Shown here: piece by piece, positions 25,399 through 34,883 of the stretch
How the letters are laid out: every line of letters starts with the position of its first letter
How positions within the stretch are numbered: position 1 is the stretch's first letter
Source: Anaerolineae bacterium
Lineage (GTDB): Bacteria; Chloroflexota; Anaerolineae; Aggregatilineales; Phototrophicaceae
Direction of reading: 5' to 3'
DNA length: 64,000 bases
Assembly (NCBI GenBank): GCA_022822305.1
Contig: JAJEBY010000003.1
Span: forward strand, 248,001-312,000
Position numbers and translations under genes: made by a program
The notes under the pieces: generated by a model
What the model saw: the letters and a program-made list of their open reading frames with translations, nothing else
What the model was told of the DNA's origin: nothing
The model's database searches: none

Positions 25399-26562
25399 AT
25401 GGCTGGACGACTGGTATCGGAAACGCTGACCAAACTCTCGCAGATGGGCGATGTCACGCTGCATGAACCGGCCGGTGACAGCCCGCAAGCCGAGCGCATC
25501 CGCCGCACTCGCAAGCAGGAGTTCAACTTCAGCGATTGCATCGCCAGCTTGCAGACCCCTCGCGGACCCAAACCCGTACTCAAAACCATGATGACCACCG
25601 CTTGCGAGCGCAATTGCCATTACTGCGTATTCCGGGCCGGGCGCGCCAAGACCAAGCGCGTAACCTTCTCGCCCGACGAGATGGCGGGCGCCTTCGACAC
25701 CTTGCAAAGCGCCGGCAAGGTCGACGGCCTGTTTCTATCGTCCGGCATCATCAAGGGCTCGGTGACCACGCAAGACAAAATCATTGATACCGCCGATATC
25801 ATCCGCAACAAGCAGCGCTACCGTGGCTACATCCATCTCAAGATCATGCCCGGCATCGAATACGATCAGCTCTATCGCTCGATGCAATTGGCCGATCGCA
25901 TCTCGGTCAATCTGGAAGCCCCAACCAGCGAACGGCTGCACAAATTGGCGCCCAAAAAAGTCTTCGTCGAAGAATTGGTGCAGATGCTGCAATGGGCGCA
26001 GCAGATCCGCGCCGACAACCGGCATCAGAAACTTGCCAGCAGCGTCACTCAGTTTGTCGTGGGCGCGGTCGGCGATACCGACCTGGAATTGCTTTCCATG
26101 AGCGACAAGCTCTACAGCCAGGCCAAGCTGGCGCGAGTCTACTATTCGGCGTTTTCACCGGCGCCGGGCACGCCTTTCGAGGGGTTGCCGCCGACCGAAG
26201 CCATCCGCGAATTCCGGCTGTATCAATCCAGCTTCTTGCTGCGCGATTATCGTTGGGATGTGGAAGAACTGCCTTTTCTGCAAAGCGGCAACCTGCGAAC
26301 AGATGTCGATCCCAAGCAAGCCTGGGCCGATGAGCACTTGCTGCATCAGCCGATCGAAATCATGCAGGCCGAGCGCGAGCAGCTCTTGCGTATTCCTGGC
26401 GTTGGACCGGTCGGCGCTGACGCCATCATGCGCGCGCGGCGGCGCGGTCGCCTGTCCGAGCTGATCCACCTCAAGCAGATTGGCATCCGAGCGCCAAGAA
26501 AAGTCGCCAACTACGTATTGCTTGATGGCAAGCGGCCGGCAAGACAGCTCAAGCTTTTTTGA
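25399..26562 (+). CDS. Radical SAM protein with C-terminal helix-hairpin-helix, putative DNA modification/repair family
   Basis: A 387-residue protein with the iron-sulfur motif C69-x3-C73-x2-C76 near the N-terminus and a C-terminal helix-hairpin-helix (RIPGVGPVGADAIMRARRRG) that would bind DNA. This matches a family described as putative DNA modification/repair radical SAM proteins. Its usual partner, a uracil-DNA-glycosylase-like gene, is not adjacent here. The promoter and ATG are so close that the message appears leaderless, and no ribosome binding site exists. The operator-like inverted repeat fits damage-linked control, which is inference. Confidence 0.88.
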   Translation: MAGRLVSETLTKLSQMGDVTLHEPAGDSPQAERIRRTRKQEFNFSDCIASLQTPRGPKPVLKTMMTTACERNCHYCVFRAGRAKTKRVTFSPDEMAGAFDTLQSAGKVDGLFLSSGIIKGSVTTQDKIIDTADIIRNKQRYRGYIHLKIMPGIEYDQLYRSMQLADRISVNLEAPTSERLHKLAPKKVFVEELVQMLQWAQQIRADNRHQKLASSVTQFVVGAVGDTDLELLSMSDKLYSQAKLARVYYSAFSPAPGTPFEGLPPTEAIREFRLYQSSFLLRDYRWDVEELPFLQSGNLRTDVDPKQAWADEHLLHQPIEIMQAEREQLLRIPGVGPVGADAIMRARRRGRLSELIHLKQIGIRAPRKVANYVLLDGKRPARQLKLF

Positions 26563-26785
26563 CATCCGCGGGTTGCATGCTCCCGTGTTTCTAGCGCCGT
26601 AAACGAAAGCTCAATCCCGGACAGACTGCGCGGCAGACACGAGTTTCCAGAGCATCCCGTCCGGCGCGGCAAACCACGGCATGGTACAACTGTCAAATCG
26701 CTGCATCCGTTGCTTGTCGCATTCGCGCTAATCGTTGACAAGACTTCGTCTCTCAATTGGATATCGATATTCTGCGATGCTCGAA

Positions 26786-26815
26786 TTGACCACTTCTTAC
26801 CGGTTCCGCTAACAT
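26786..26815 (+). promoter_or_regulatory. Possible promoter for the first binding-protein gene
   Basis: TTGACC (26786-26791) and TAACAT (26810-26815), with an 18-base spacer. A second TTGACA at 26735 has no good -10. Confidence 0.35.
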
Positions 26816-26844
26816 GAAATGTACATAGAAAAAGGATGTTTGCC

Positions 26845-28179
26845 ATGAAAGTCTTGTCAGGTCTTTTGATTTTCTTGATTCTGTTGGCGCCGGCAACTCT
26901 GAATGGAGAAGCGCAAGGGCGCTTCCCCGATGGCACTGCCATCAGCCTCTTGCAATGGCATCACTTTGTGCCGCGCTATGACGAATGGTTCGATGACTGG
27001 GCGCTGGCATGGGGTGAAGCGAACAATGTCGCAGTCACAGTCGATCACGTCAACCTCGCCGAAATGCCGTCGTCGCTGGCTACCGGCATTGGCGCTAACG
27101 CCGGCTACAGCATCTATGAAATGCCGACTCCCGCCGCAGCATTTGTCGACGGTCTGCGTGACTTGGGTGAACTCAACCAGCGGGCGCGGGAGATGGTCGG
27201 CGTACAGCTTCCATACTGTCGCGCGAGCGCCTATCTGCCCGCGAATGACAAGTGGTACGGCTTCGTCGCTACCCAAGTGGTCAATCATGGCAACTATGAT
27301 ATTGACTTATGGACGGAAGCCGGTTTCACCGACGGACCGCAGAGCTGGAACGACCTGCTGGAAACGGGCGCCCTCATTTATCAGAATACGGGTATTCCCG
27401 TCGGCATCGGCTTAAGCCCGGAACCTGACAGCGAGATGGCGGTACGCTCGGTGATCTGGAGTTTCGGCGGGAGCGTGCAAGACGACGACGAAAACGTCGT
27501 ACTTAATAGCGAGGCGACAATCGCCGCAGTGGAATACCTGGCGGAGTTGCATCAGCGCGCGATGACGGACGAGGTCTTCGGTTGGGGACCTCCTAGCAAC
27601 AATCAGGCGCTAATCGCCGGTGAAGCCAGCTTCATCTTAAATCCCAGCTCAGCCTACCGGAGCCTACAAAATGTCGATCAAGCGGCGGCCGCCGGCATCG
27701 GTCTAAGCGGGGCGTTGGCCGGACCAGCCGGGGCATTCGTCGGCGCCAATGTCTTGACCCACGTCATCCCCGCATATGTCGATGGCGCGGAATGGGAAGC
27801 GGCTCAGCAATTCTTGCTTGATTATCTCGCCAACTTCGACGAAATTGTCTGGCAAAGTGAACTCTATAATCTGCCTTGCTATCCGGGCAGTGTTACAGAG
27901 CTTGATACCTGGCTGGCGAACGACCCCTTTGGTTCGCAGCCGGCGGACAAATTCCGCTTCTTGGAAACGGTGAGCGAATGGTCGGCGCAGCTTGGATATC
28001 CCGCTGCCGCCAATCCGGCCATCAGTCAGGTTTATGCCGAAAACATTCTGCCGAAGATGGTCGCCAAAGTCGCCCTGGGCGAACTCAGCGCGGAAGAGTC
28101 CGTGTTGCGAACTCATGAACAGATTGAAGCCATATTCGCCGAATGGCGCGCGCGCGGCCTTGTCGCTGGCGCTCGTTGA
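26845..28179 (+). CDS. ABC family 1 solute-binding protein, tandem copy 1
   Basis: The 444-residue protein has a cleavable signal peptide (hydrophobic core about 5-18) and a MalE-like fold. The mature N-terminus ISLLQWHHFVPRYDEWF is shared almost exactly with the next gene, and similarity continues to the C-terminus. The ATG at 26845 follows AAAGG by nine bases; an in-frame ATG three codons earlier is less likely. It is the first gene of an importer cluster. Because it has its own copy next door, the two may bind different ligands for one set of permeases. The ligand is unknown. Confidence 0.9.
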   Translation: MKVLSGLLIFLILLAPATLNGEAQGRFPDGTAISLLQWHHFVPRYDEWFDDWALAWGEANNVAVTVDHVNLAEMPSSLATGIGANAGYSIYEMPTPAAAFVDGLRDLGELNQRAREMVGVQLPYCRASAYLPANDKWYGFVATQVVNHGNYDIDLWTEAGFTDGPQSWNDLLETGALIYQNTGIPVGIGLSPEPDSEMAVRSVIWSFGGSVQDDDENVVLNSEATIAAVEYLAELHQRAMTDEVFGWGPPSNNQALIAGEASFILNPSSAYRSLQNVDQAAAAGIGLSGALAGPAGAFVGANVLTHVIPAYVDGAEWEAAQQFLLDYLANFDEIVWQSELYNLPCYPGSVTELDTWLANDPFGSQPADKFRFLETVSEWSAQLGYPAAANPAISQVYAENILPKMVAKVALGELSAEESVLRTHEQIEAIFAEWRARGLVAGAR

Positions 28180-28273
28180 TTGTTGCGAAAACTGGGCGCA
28201 ATCGCTAGAATTATGCGCGCAACGGAGCCGTAAGGTTATGAAGGAAATTCCTAGCTTTTAAGGAGCAGATTTC

Positions 28274-29614
28274 ATGAAACGCGCAATAAGATTCCTACTT
28301 GTACTAAGTGTTCTCTTGGCGCTTGTCATGGGCGCAGCGGGGCAAGATTCCTACGCCGAAGGCACCGAAATCAGCCTGCTGCAGTGGAGCCATTTTGTGC
28401 CGCGCTACGACGAGTGGTTCGATGCTTACGCGGCGGATTGGGGTGAAGCCAACGGCGTCGGCGTCACGGTGGACCACGTCAACTTCACGGAGCTGTTTTC
28501 CACGTTGGCTGCGGAGATAGACGCCGGCGAAGGGCATACCATCGTCGAGGTCTTGTTCTCCCCCGCTTCCTTCATCGAGGGCCTGCACGACCTGCGCGAC
28601 ATCAACGAAGCCGCGGCGGCCGCGCATGGCGAACGGGCCGCCACCTGTCAAGCGGCCTCGTATCTGCCGGTCTCGGATACCTACTATGCCTACGCGCATG
28701 GTTATGTGCCCGATCCGGGCGATTATGATATTCAGCTGTGGACGGACGCCGGCTATCCCAATGGTCCGGCAACCTACGACGACTTGCTGGCAGGCGGCCG
28801 CGCCATTTTCGAGGCGACCGGCATCCCGGTAGGCATCGGCATGAGTCCCGAATTGGACAGCCGCATGGCCAACCGAGCCGCGATCTGGAGCTATGGCGGC
28901 AGCGTCCAGGATGAGGACGAAAATGTCGTGCTCAACAGCGCGGAGACCATCGCCGCGGTCAAGTATCTGGCGCAGCTGCAAAACGAAGCCATGACCGACG
29001 AAGTCTTCGGTTGGACGGCGGCCAGCAACAACCAGGCGCTGATCGCGGGCGAGGTCAGCTACATCCTGAACTCCAACTCGGCTTATCGCAGTTTGCAGAA
29101 GATTGACGAGGCGGCAGCCGCCAATATCGGCTTCACACCGGCGCTGGCCGGTCCTGCAGGCGCTTACGCGTCATCGCATGTTTGGCAGATCTATGTGATT
29201 CCCAATTATGTCGATGGCGATGAGCTGGCAGCCGCCAAGCAGTTCATTCTCGATCACACCGAGAATTACAGCGAAGCCACCTATTACAGCGAGCTTTACA
29301 ACTTCCCCTGCCACCCGAGCACGGTGGCCGAGCTCGATGGCTGGCTGGAAGAAGATCCCTGGGGTTCGCAGCCGCCCAACAAGTTTGAAGTCCTGAAGAC
29401 GGTCAACGACTGGTCTGTGCATCTTGGCTTCCCGGGTGTCACTAATCCGGCCGTCAGCCAGGTCTTCGCCGAGAGCATCATTCCCAACATGGTGGCGAAA
29501 GTCGCGCTTGGTGAGCAATCCGCCGAAGACGCAGTCGCGGAAGCGCACGAACGCGTGGAAGAGATCTTCAACGAATGGCGCGCCAAGGGTCTGGTCGGCG
29601 GCGGCGATATGTAG
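28274..29614 (+). CDS. ABC family 1 solute-binding protein, tandem copy 2
   Basis: A 446-residue paralogue of the preceding gene, with a signal peptide ending near MGAAGQ and the same YDEWF N-terminus. It is more GC-rich in codon choice than copy 1, which suggests that copy 1 diverged or was acquired separately. AAGGAG lies nine bases before the ATG. It is separated from the ATPase gene by a double family A repeat (29616-29727), so its message may be partly uncoupled from the permease genes and be made in excess. Confidence 0.92.
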   Translation: MKRAIRFLLVLSVLLALVMGAAGQDSYAEGTEISLLQWSHFVPRYDEWFDAYAADWGEANGVGVTVDHVNFTELFSTLAAEIDAGEGHTIVEVLFSPASFIEGLHDLRDINEAAAAAHGERAATCQAASYLPVSDTYYAYAHGYVPDPGDYDIQLWTDAGYPNGPATYDDLLAGGRAIFEATGIPVGIGMSPELDSRMANRAAIWSYGGSVQDEDENVVLNSAETIAAVKYLAQLQNEAMTDEVFGWTAASNNQALIAGEVSYILNSNSAYRSLQKIDEAAAANIGFTPALAGPAGAYASSHVWQIYVIPNYVDGDELAAAKQFILDHTENYSEATYYSELYNFPCHPSTVAELDGWLEEDPWGSQPPNKFEVLKTVNDWSVHLGFPGVTNPAVSQVFAESIIPNMVAKVALGEQSAEDAVAEAHERVEEIFNEWRAKGLVGGGDM

Positions 29615-29615
29615 G

Positions 29616-29727
29616 CCACCCCCACCCCCTGCCCCTCCCCCATAAAGAGGGAGGGGAGGAAAATGTCACAAATGCCGGATACTCATTCCCCTTCCCTCCC
29701 TGTGGGGGAAGGGGTTAGGGGATGGGG
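29616..29727. repeat. Family A hairpin repeats, two units
   Basis: Two C-rich/G-rich hairpins, CCCCTCCC with GGGAGGGG at about 29633-29656 and CCCCTTCCC with GGGGGAAGGGG at about 29690-29714, separated by an AT-richer spacer. The block lies between the binding protein and the ATPase and includes the only purine-rich stretch before the ATPase start. Confidence 0.75.
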
Positions 29728-29736
29728 GCAATATTC

Positions 29737-30789
29737 ATGAGCCTGGTGGAGTTGCGCGGCATCAAGAAGTATTTTGACAAGGTCCGCGCAGTCGACGGCG
29801 TCGATCTGGAGATTGATGAGGGCGAGTTCCTGGTCATTCTGGGGCCCTCCGGCTGTGGCAAGACGACCTTGATGCGCATGATCGCCGGCCTGGAAAATCC
29901 GACTGCCGGTCAGGTTTTCATCGGCGGCGCGGATGTGACGGCGCTGCCGCCGCGCAAACGGGGCGTTTCCATGGTCTTCCAGAGCTACGCGCTCTACCCG
30001 CACATGAACGTCTTCAACAACATCGCGTTTCCGCTGAAAGCGCAGCGCCGCGAGAAAAAGTTTGATAGACGCGCCATCCGCGGCAAGGTGGTGGATACAG
30101 CGCGCCTGTTGGAAATCGATATGCTGCTCGATCGGCGACCGCGGCAGTTATCCGGCGGGCAGCGGCAGCGCGTGGCGATCGCCCGCGCCATGGTCACGCA
30201 GCCGGCGGTAATCTTGCTGGATGAACCGCTTTCCAATCTCGATGCCAAGCTGCGCGCCAACGCCCGTGACGAGCTAAAGGAATTCCAGCGATCGTCGAAT
30301 ATCACCGCGGTCTTCGTCACGCACGACCAGATCGAAGCGATGGGCTTGGGCGACCGCATCGTGGTCATGTCCGATGGCAAGATACAGCAGGTGGGCACGC
30401 CGCAACTGATTTATGATGATCCGGCCAACGAATTCGTCGCGACGTTTTTAGGCTCTCCCAGCATGAACATCCTGCGCGCGGACGCCTGGTCGTTTGGCTT
30501 TCGACCGGAGAACTTCTTGCCCAAGACGCTGGCCGACAATCCTGAGAATTCGCGCATATTCGACTACTATGTCAAGCGGGTGGAGTACCTGGGTTCGGAT
30601 CGGCTGGTTTATGGATACATCCGCGGCCGTGACAGCGAGTTGACGCTGGCCAAAGTGCCGTCGAATGTGCGCGTCTCGCTTGATGTGGACAGCGATTATG
30701 AATTCGCCGTGCACAACAGCGATATCAAGTTCTTCGACAGAGTTTCCGGCCAGCGCATTGAACACCAAGATCTGGGCGGAGTGGTCTGA
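29737..30789 (+). CDS. Sugar ABC transporter ATPase (MalK/UgpC/MsmK type)
   Basis: A 350-residue ATPase with Walker A (GPSGCGKTT, about residue 38), Q-loop, signature LSGGQRQRV, Walker B VILLDEP, D-loop and switch His (VTHDQIEA). The C-terminal regulatory domain (about 240-350) is of the MalK type. The ATG at 29737 is preferred; the one at 29722 lies inside the repeat. It energises the permeases at 30789 and 31727 and, by family precedent, may also serve the ATPase-less importer at 6942-10347. Its stop overlaps the next start (TGATG). Confidence 0.95.
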   Translation: MSLVELRGIKKYFDKVRAVDGVDLEIDEGEFLVILGPSGCGKTTLMRMIAGLENPTAGQVFIGGADVTALPPRKRGVSMVFQSYALYPHMNVFNNIAFPLKAQRREKKFDRRAIRGKVVDTARLLEIDMLLDRRPRQLSGGQRQRVAIARAMVTQPAVILLDEPLSNLDAKLRANARDELKEFQRSSNITAVFVTHDQIEAMGLGDRIVVMSDGKIQQVGTPQLIYDDPANEFVATFLGSPSMNILRADAWSFGFRPENFLPKTLADNPENSRIFDYYVKRVEYLGSDRLVYGYIRGRDSELTLAKVPSNVRVSLDVDSDYEFAVHNSDIKFFDRVSGQRIEHQDLGGVV

Positions 30790-31727
30790 TGGCAAGCGTC
30801 ACGGGGCTGAGCAATCCCCGCGCGTATTTGCTGGATAACCGCCGGTTTGTCGGCATCATGTTTCTGCTGCCGGCGCTGGTGTATATCTTGCTGCTGGTGG
30901 GCTTCCCCTTCTTGCTGGCGATCGCGTTCGGCTTCTCCGATGTGACGGTAGGCAATACTGATCTGAGCTTTGTCGGTTTCCGCAACTACGAAGCGGTTTG
31001 GGAAAACAACATCTTCCGCCAGGTCTTTGGCAACACCGTGATGTTCACGCTGGTATCACAGTTCTTCATTTTGATCTTCGCCAACATCCTGGCGATCATT
31101 TTCACGCAGGAATTCACCGGCAAATGGTTCGCGCGCTTCATCTTCATCTTGCCTTGGGCGACGCCGGTTTCGCTGGCGGCCATCGGCTGGCTTTATATGT
31201 TCGATACCAAACTCAGTCCGGTTGACTATCTGCTGCTGCAGACGGGTTTCCTGGGCCCAGACGGCGTCTGGGGTCCCGGGCGCAATCTGCTGTGGTTGGC
31301 GCGTCCGGCATTGTCGCAAGTCAGTGTCATTTTCGTGCAAGTTTGGCGCATGACCCCGCTGGCAACCGTGATCCTGATGGCGGGCTTGTCGTCTATCCCG
31401 ACCGATATTCTCGATCAAGCCGAGGTCGATGGTTCGCGTTTCATGCGCACCTTGCTGCAAATCAAGCTGCCGCTAATTCTGCCGATCATGGTCATCGCCC
31501 TGCTCTTCAGCATGATCACGATGTTCGGCGATATGACCGTGGTCTACCTATTGACGCGCGGCGGCCCGATCGATTACACGCGCATTCTCGGTTTGTATTC
31601 ATTTCAGATCGGCATTGAAGGCGGCAACCTGGCGCAGGGCGCGGCGATGGCCTTGTTCGCATTTCCGCTGCTGCTGGCGCTGGCAATCGTCATGCTGCGG
31701 GTGGCCAGCCGGGCCGAGGTGCGCTGA
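30789..31727 (+). CDS. Sugar ABC transporter permease (MalF type)
   Basis: A 312-residue membrane protein with about six helices (first at 20-45) and an EAA-type motif (DQAEVDGSRFMRT then LPLILP). One-base overlaps with the ATPase before it and the second permease after it show a tightly coupled operon. It pairs with the 31727 gene to form the channel. Confidence 0.93.
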   Translation: MASVTGLSNPRAYLLDNRRFVGIMFLLPALVYILLLVGFPFLLAIAFGFSDVTVGNTDLSFVGFRNYEAVWENNIFRQVFGNTVMFTLVSQFFILIFANILAIIFTQEFTGKWFARFIFILPWATPVSLAAIGWLYMFDTKLSPVDYLLLQTGFLGPDGVWGPGRNLLWLARPALSQVSVIFVQVWRMTPLATVILMAGLSSIPTDILDQAEVDGSRFMRTLLQIKLPLILPIMVIALLFSMITMFGDMTVVYLLTRGGPIDYTRILGLYSFQIGIEGGNLAQGAAMALFAFPLLLALAIVMLRVASRAEVR

Positions 31728-32680
31728 TGGGCATTTTGGTGTGGATATTGCAGCATTTCTGGACGCTGCTCGTCGTCGGCTTTGTGGCTTTGGTCGCGCT
31801 GCGCATCGCCTGGCGCTTTCGCAAATACGGCGCCACTCGAGCCGAGCTGTCCTACGTCATACGGCGTTCGCCTTTCTATTTGGTGGTGTTGGTATTCTGC
31901 TTGTTTGCGGCCGCGCCGTTTTTGATCATGTTCATGCACAGTTTCAAAACTGACGGCGATCTGTATCGGCGTCCGCAGCCCTTTGTTTACCGTCAGGAGC
32001 CCACGCTGGATCATATCGAGGCCTTGTTCAACAACACGGCTTATCTTGATTTCATTCGCAATTCGGTCGTGGTCGGCGTGGCTGTGGTCATCATCACGCT
32101 GATCTTGTCGCTGCCCGCGGCCTACGCTTTGGCGCGGCTGACTGGACGTTGGGGAGAACGCGCGGGCATCTTGATGTTTCTCGTATATCTGGTGCCGCCT
32201 ACGCTGCTCTTCATCCCGATGTTTCGCATAGTCGTCATGCTGGGTCTCAAGGATTCGCCCTGGGCGCTGATCGTGGTTTATCCGTCATTCACCGTGCCTT
32301 TCAGCATGTGGCTGCTGCAGGGATTCTTCAAGGCGGTGCCACCGGAATTGGAGGAGGCCGCGCTGGTCGATGGCTACAATCGCGTCGAAGCCTTCTTGCG
32401 CGTGGTGCTGCCCTTGTCGCTGCCGGGCATTGTCTCCACCATCGTTTTCACCTTCACCTTGACGCTGCACGAATTCATCTATGCGCTGGTATTCATCGCC
32501 GATACGCGACAGCGGACGCTGAGCGTCGGCGTACCCACGGAGCTCATCCTGGGCGACGTGTACTTTTGGCAGCCGCTGCTGGCCGCCGCCTTGATCATCG
32601 CCATCCCGGTCGGTCTCGCCTACAACCTCTTCCTGGACAGCCTGGTGCAAGGCTTCACCATGGGCGCGGTCAAGGGTTGA
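31727..32680 (+). CDS. Sugar ABC transporter permease (MalG type) with an extra N-terminal helix
   Basis: A 317-residue permease with the EAA motif EEAALVDGYNRVEA then LPLSLPG and the typical C-terminus GFTMGAVKG. Unlike most MalG subunits it begins with an additional hydrophobic segment (about residues 5-23) and a basic loop before the usual first helix (about 50-70), giving seven predicted helices. It overlaps the previous gene by one base. Confidence 0.92.
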   Translation: MGILVWILQHFWTLLVVGFVALVALRIAWRFRKYGATRAELSYVIRRSPFYLVVLVFCLFAAAPFLIMFMHSFKTDGDLYRRPQPFVYRQEPTLDHIEALFNNTAYLDFIRNSVVVGVAVVIITLILSLPAAYALARLTGRWGERAGILMFLVYLVPPTLLFIPMFRIVVMLGLKDSPWALIVVYPSFTVPFSMWLLQGFFKAVPPELEEAALVDGYNRVEAFLRVVLPLSLPGIVSTIVFTFTLTLHEFIYALVFIADTRQRTLSVGVPTELILGDVYFWQPLLAAALIIAIPVGLAYNLFLDSLVQGFTMGAVKG

Positions 32681-32739
32681 TTCGCCCAAGGGATGATGCA
32701 GTGCCGACTGGCTGAGTCGCCCGCTGAGAAAGGTTTCCC

Positions 32740-33138
32740 ATGCCAACTGTAACCGTGAATCTCAAACAAGTTGACGATGCCACCACAGCCGCGCGGATTC
32801 GACAGCACGCTGTTGATATCGACCGACCCGCAGCCAAGGGCGGGCACGACAAAGGCGCCATGGGCGGCGAGCTGCTGCTGGCGTCGCTGGGCGGCTGCTT
32901 CAATAGCAATCTGCTGGCGGCCATCCGCGCCCGCGAACTAGATATTGAAGACATTGCTATCGAGGTGAGCGGCGAATTGGCGGAGGCGCCCGCGCGCTTT
33001 TCTGCAATCCATATGGTGGTTCGGTCAGGATATGCCGATCGCGCCGCGCTGGAGAAATTGGTTGTGATGTCGGAGCGCGCCTGCATCGTCGCCAACACGC
33101 TCAAGGGATCTGTGGATCTCAAAGTCACAGTTGCCTAG
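32740..33138 (+). CDS. OsmC/Ohr family peroxiredoxin-like protein
   Basis: A 132-residue protein with the two redox Cys of the OsmC family, Cys53 in LGGCFNS and Cys115 in ERACIVAN. Members reduce organic hydroperoxides with thiol cofactors; some are of unknown substrate. A GAAAGG lies about seven bases before the ATG. It stands alone after the ABC operon, with no nearby OhrR-type regulator. Confidence 0.88.
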   Translation: MPTVTVNLKQVDDATTAARIRQHAVDIDRPAAKGGHDKGAMGGELLLASLGGCFNSNLLAAIRARELDIEDIAIEVSGELAEAPARFSAIHMVVRSGYADRAALEKLVVMSERACIVANTLKGSVDLKVTVA

Positions 33139-33364
33139 GCGACCACGCGTCCTCAATATCAGATGCCGATTTCTGAAGCATCAAGAAAATGCGGGCGAGA
33201 GTCAATTCGGTTGAATCGCTTCATACGAGCGGCATTCAATTGAGTGGTGGACTTGCTGGACCTGGTTGAATCGAATGCGATTACCGGCCTGTGCAGACCA
33301 TTGTTAAAATATCATATTCAAGGCACGATCATGTCGGCCCATGCAGGGTCTCGCGAGGTTGATC

Positions 33365-33730
33365 ATGAGCAAACAGAACGATCAAGTACCGGCGGACAAG
33401 TTGGCGCTCTACAAAGACCTTATAGATGCTCATCCGGAGATAGAGTTGAAAGGCGGGCTAAAGCTGCCATACACCTCTTTCCAAGGCAATATGTTCAGCC
33501 AGTTGACCAAAGCCGGTACGGTCGGGCTGCGCATGGGAAAAGCCGAGCGTGATGCCTTCATCGCGGAATACGACAGCGACTTGCTGGTCACGTATGGCAC
33601 CATCATGAAAGAATATGTAGCGGTTCCGGATCAACTGCTGGCGAACACCGAAGCCTTGCTGCCTTATCTCGAGCAGAGCTACGCCTACGCGCAGACGCTG
33701 AAAGCCAAGCCGACCAAAAGAAAAAAGTAA
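33365..33730 (+). CDS. TfoX N-terminal-domain-like small protein
   Basis: A 121-residue protein whose centre (GNMFSQLTKAGTVGLRMGKA) resembles the TfoX N-terminal domain, found in competence regulators and in many uncharacterised proteins. The C-terminus is a helix followed by a basic tail (KAKPTKRKK). A GAGG lies about seven bases before the ATG at 33365. Function is unknown; no competence genes are near. Confidence 0.6.
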   Translation: MSKQNDQVPADKLALYKDLIDAHPEIELKGGLKLPYTSFQGNMFSQLTKAGTVGLRMGKAERDAFIAEYDSDLLVTYGTIMKEYVAVPDQLLANTEALLPYLEQSYAYAQTLKAKPTKRKK

Positions 33731-33786
33731 CTGGATGCCGTCGCCTCAACATGTAAATCTACTCTCCTGGAATGAGGACATAACAA

Positions 33787-34683
33787 ATGCCAACAATCGA
33801 GCTTGATGCGCAAAACGACGGCTTGAACGAGATTTTCGCGGCCGATGCCGAGCTGGAAACGATCGCGGCCGGATTCCGGTTCCTGGAAGGACCGGCTTGG
33901 CACCCCGTGGAAAAGCACTTGCGTTTCAGCGATATCATGGGCAATGCGACCCTGCAATGGTCCGAGCAGGCCGGTCTAAGCGTTTACCGCGCGAACAGCC
34001 ATCTGGCGAATGGCAATACCTACGATCATCAGGGGCGTCTGCTGAGCTGCCATCATGGCGGCAGCCGCGTCACGCGCATGGAGGATGACGAGACCATGAC
34101 GGTGATCGCCTCGCACTATCAGGGGAAAGAACTGAACAGTCCCAACGACATCGTTGTCAAAAGCGATGGCAGCATCTATTTCACTGATCCGCCGTTTGGA
34201 CGCAACGATACCCATGGCATTCCGCGTCCGCTGCAGCTTGATTTCAATGGCGTGTATCGCTATGTGCCCGCCGACGGATCGCTGACCTTGCTGACGGCGG
34301 CGCTCAACCGACCCAACGGTTTGTGCTTCTCGCTCGACGAATCGCTGCTGTACATCGACGACAGTCCAGAATACAAGATCTTCGTTTTCGATGTGGAGGC
34401 GGATGGCGCAATTTCGGGCGGTCGATTGTTCGCCGAAACGCGCGGCGATGGACCCGGCGTGCCCGATGGCATGCGAATCGATAGCGCGGGCAATCTCTAT
34501 TGCTGCGCGCAAGGCGGCGTACATGTTTTCAAACCCGATGGCAGCTTCCTCGGTCGCTTGCGCACGCCGATGCAGGTCACCAATTGCGCCTTCGGCGATG
34601 ACGATTTGCGCAGCCTGTATTTGACCGGCGCCACCACATTGTATCGCGTGCGCGGGGAGATTCCCGGCCTGCCCTTGTTCTAG
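33787..34683 (+). CDS. SMP-30/gluconolactonase family protein
   Basis: A 298-residue beta-propeller protein with the family patterns FLEGPAW at the N-terminus, the central SPNDIVVKSDGSIYFTDPP and a later IDDSPEYKI segment. The Glu of EGP, the Asn of SPND and a late Asp are the expected metal ligands. Known members hydrolyse sugar lactones. GGA is visible about 15 bases before the ATG. It has no signal peptide. It is not in an operon with a sugar dehydrogenase, so the lactone is unknown. Confidence 0.88.
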   Translation: MPTIELDAQNDGLNEIFAADAELETIAAGFRFLEGPAWHPVEKHLRFSDIMGNATLQWSEQAGLSVYRANSHLANGNTYDHQGRLLSCHHGGSRVTRMEDDETMTVIASHYQGKELNSPNDIVVKSDGSIYFTDPPFGRNDTHGIPRPLQLDFNGVYRYVPADGSLTLLTAALNRPNGLCFSLDESLLYIDDSPEYKIFVFDVEADGAISGGRLFAETRGDGPGVPDGMRIDSAGNLYCCAQGGVHVFKPDGSFLGRLRTPMQVTNCAFGDDDLRSLYLTGATTLYRVRGEIPGLPLF

Positions 34684-34779
34684 GGGCGAGCGGAGACGGC
34701 TGTGCGGCGCGCGGCAAGTCCCATTGTTCATGCGCGACCCTGAAGCATGTCTGGCGGCGACCGCCATTTCAATTCGGTA

Positions 34780-34807
34780 TTGTTAATGGTTTGCGCGCTG
34801 TTATAGT
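34780..34807 (+). promoter_or_regulatory. Predicted promoter for the YCII-like gene
   Basis: TTGTTA (34780-34785) and TATAGT (34802-34807) with a 16-base spacer, about 70 bases before the start codon. Confidence 0.5.
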
Positions 34808-34883
34808 GTCGTGAGTTCTTTCATGCGCATCGGCGCCAGCGCTGATGTCCGAGTTTGATAGCGAAATCTGAGGAGTGAATATC

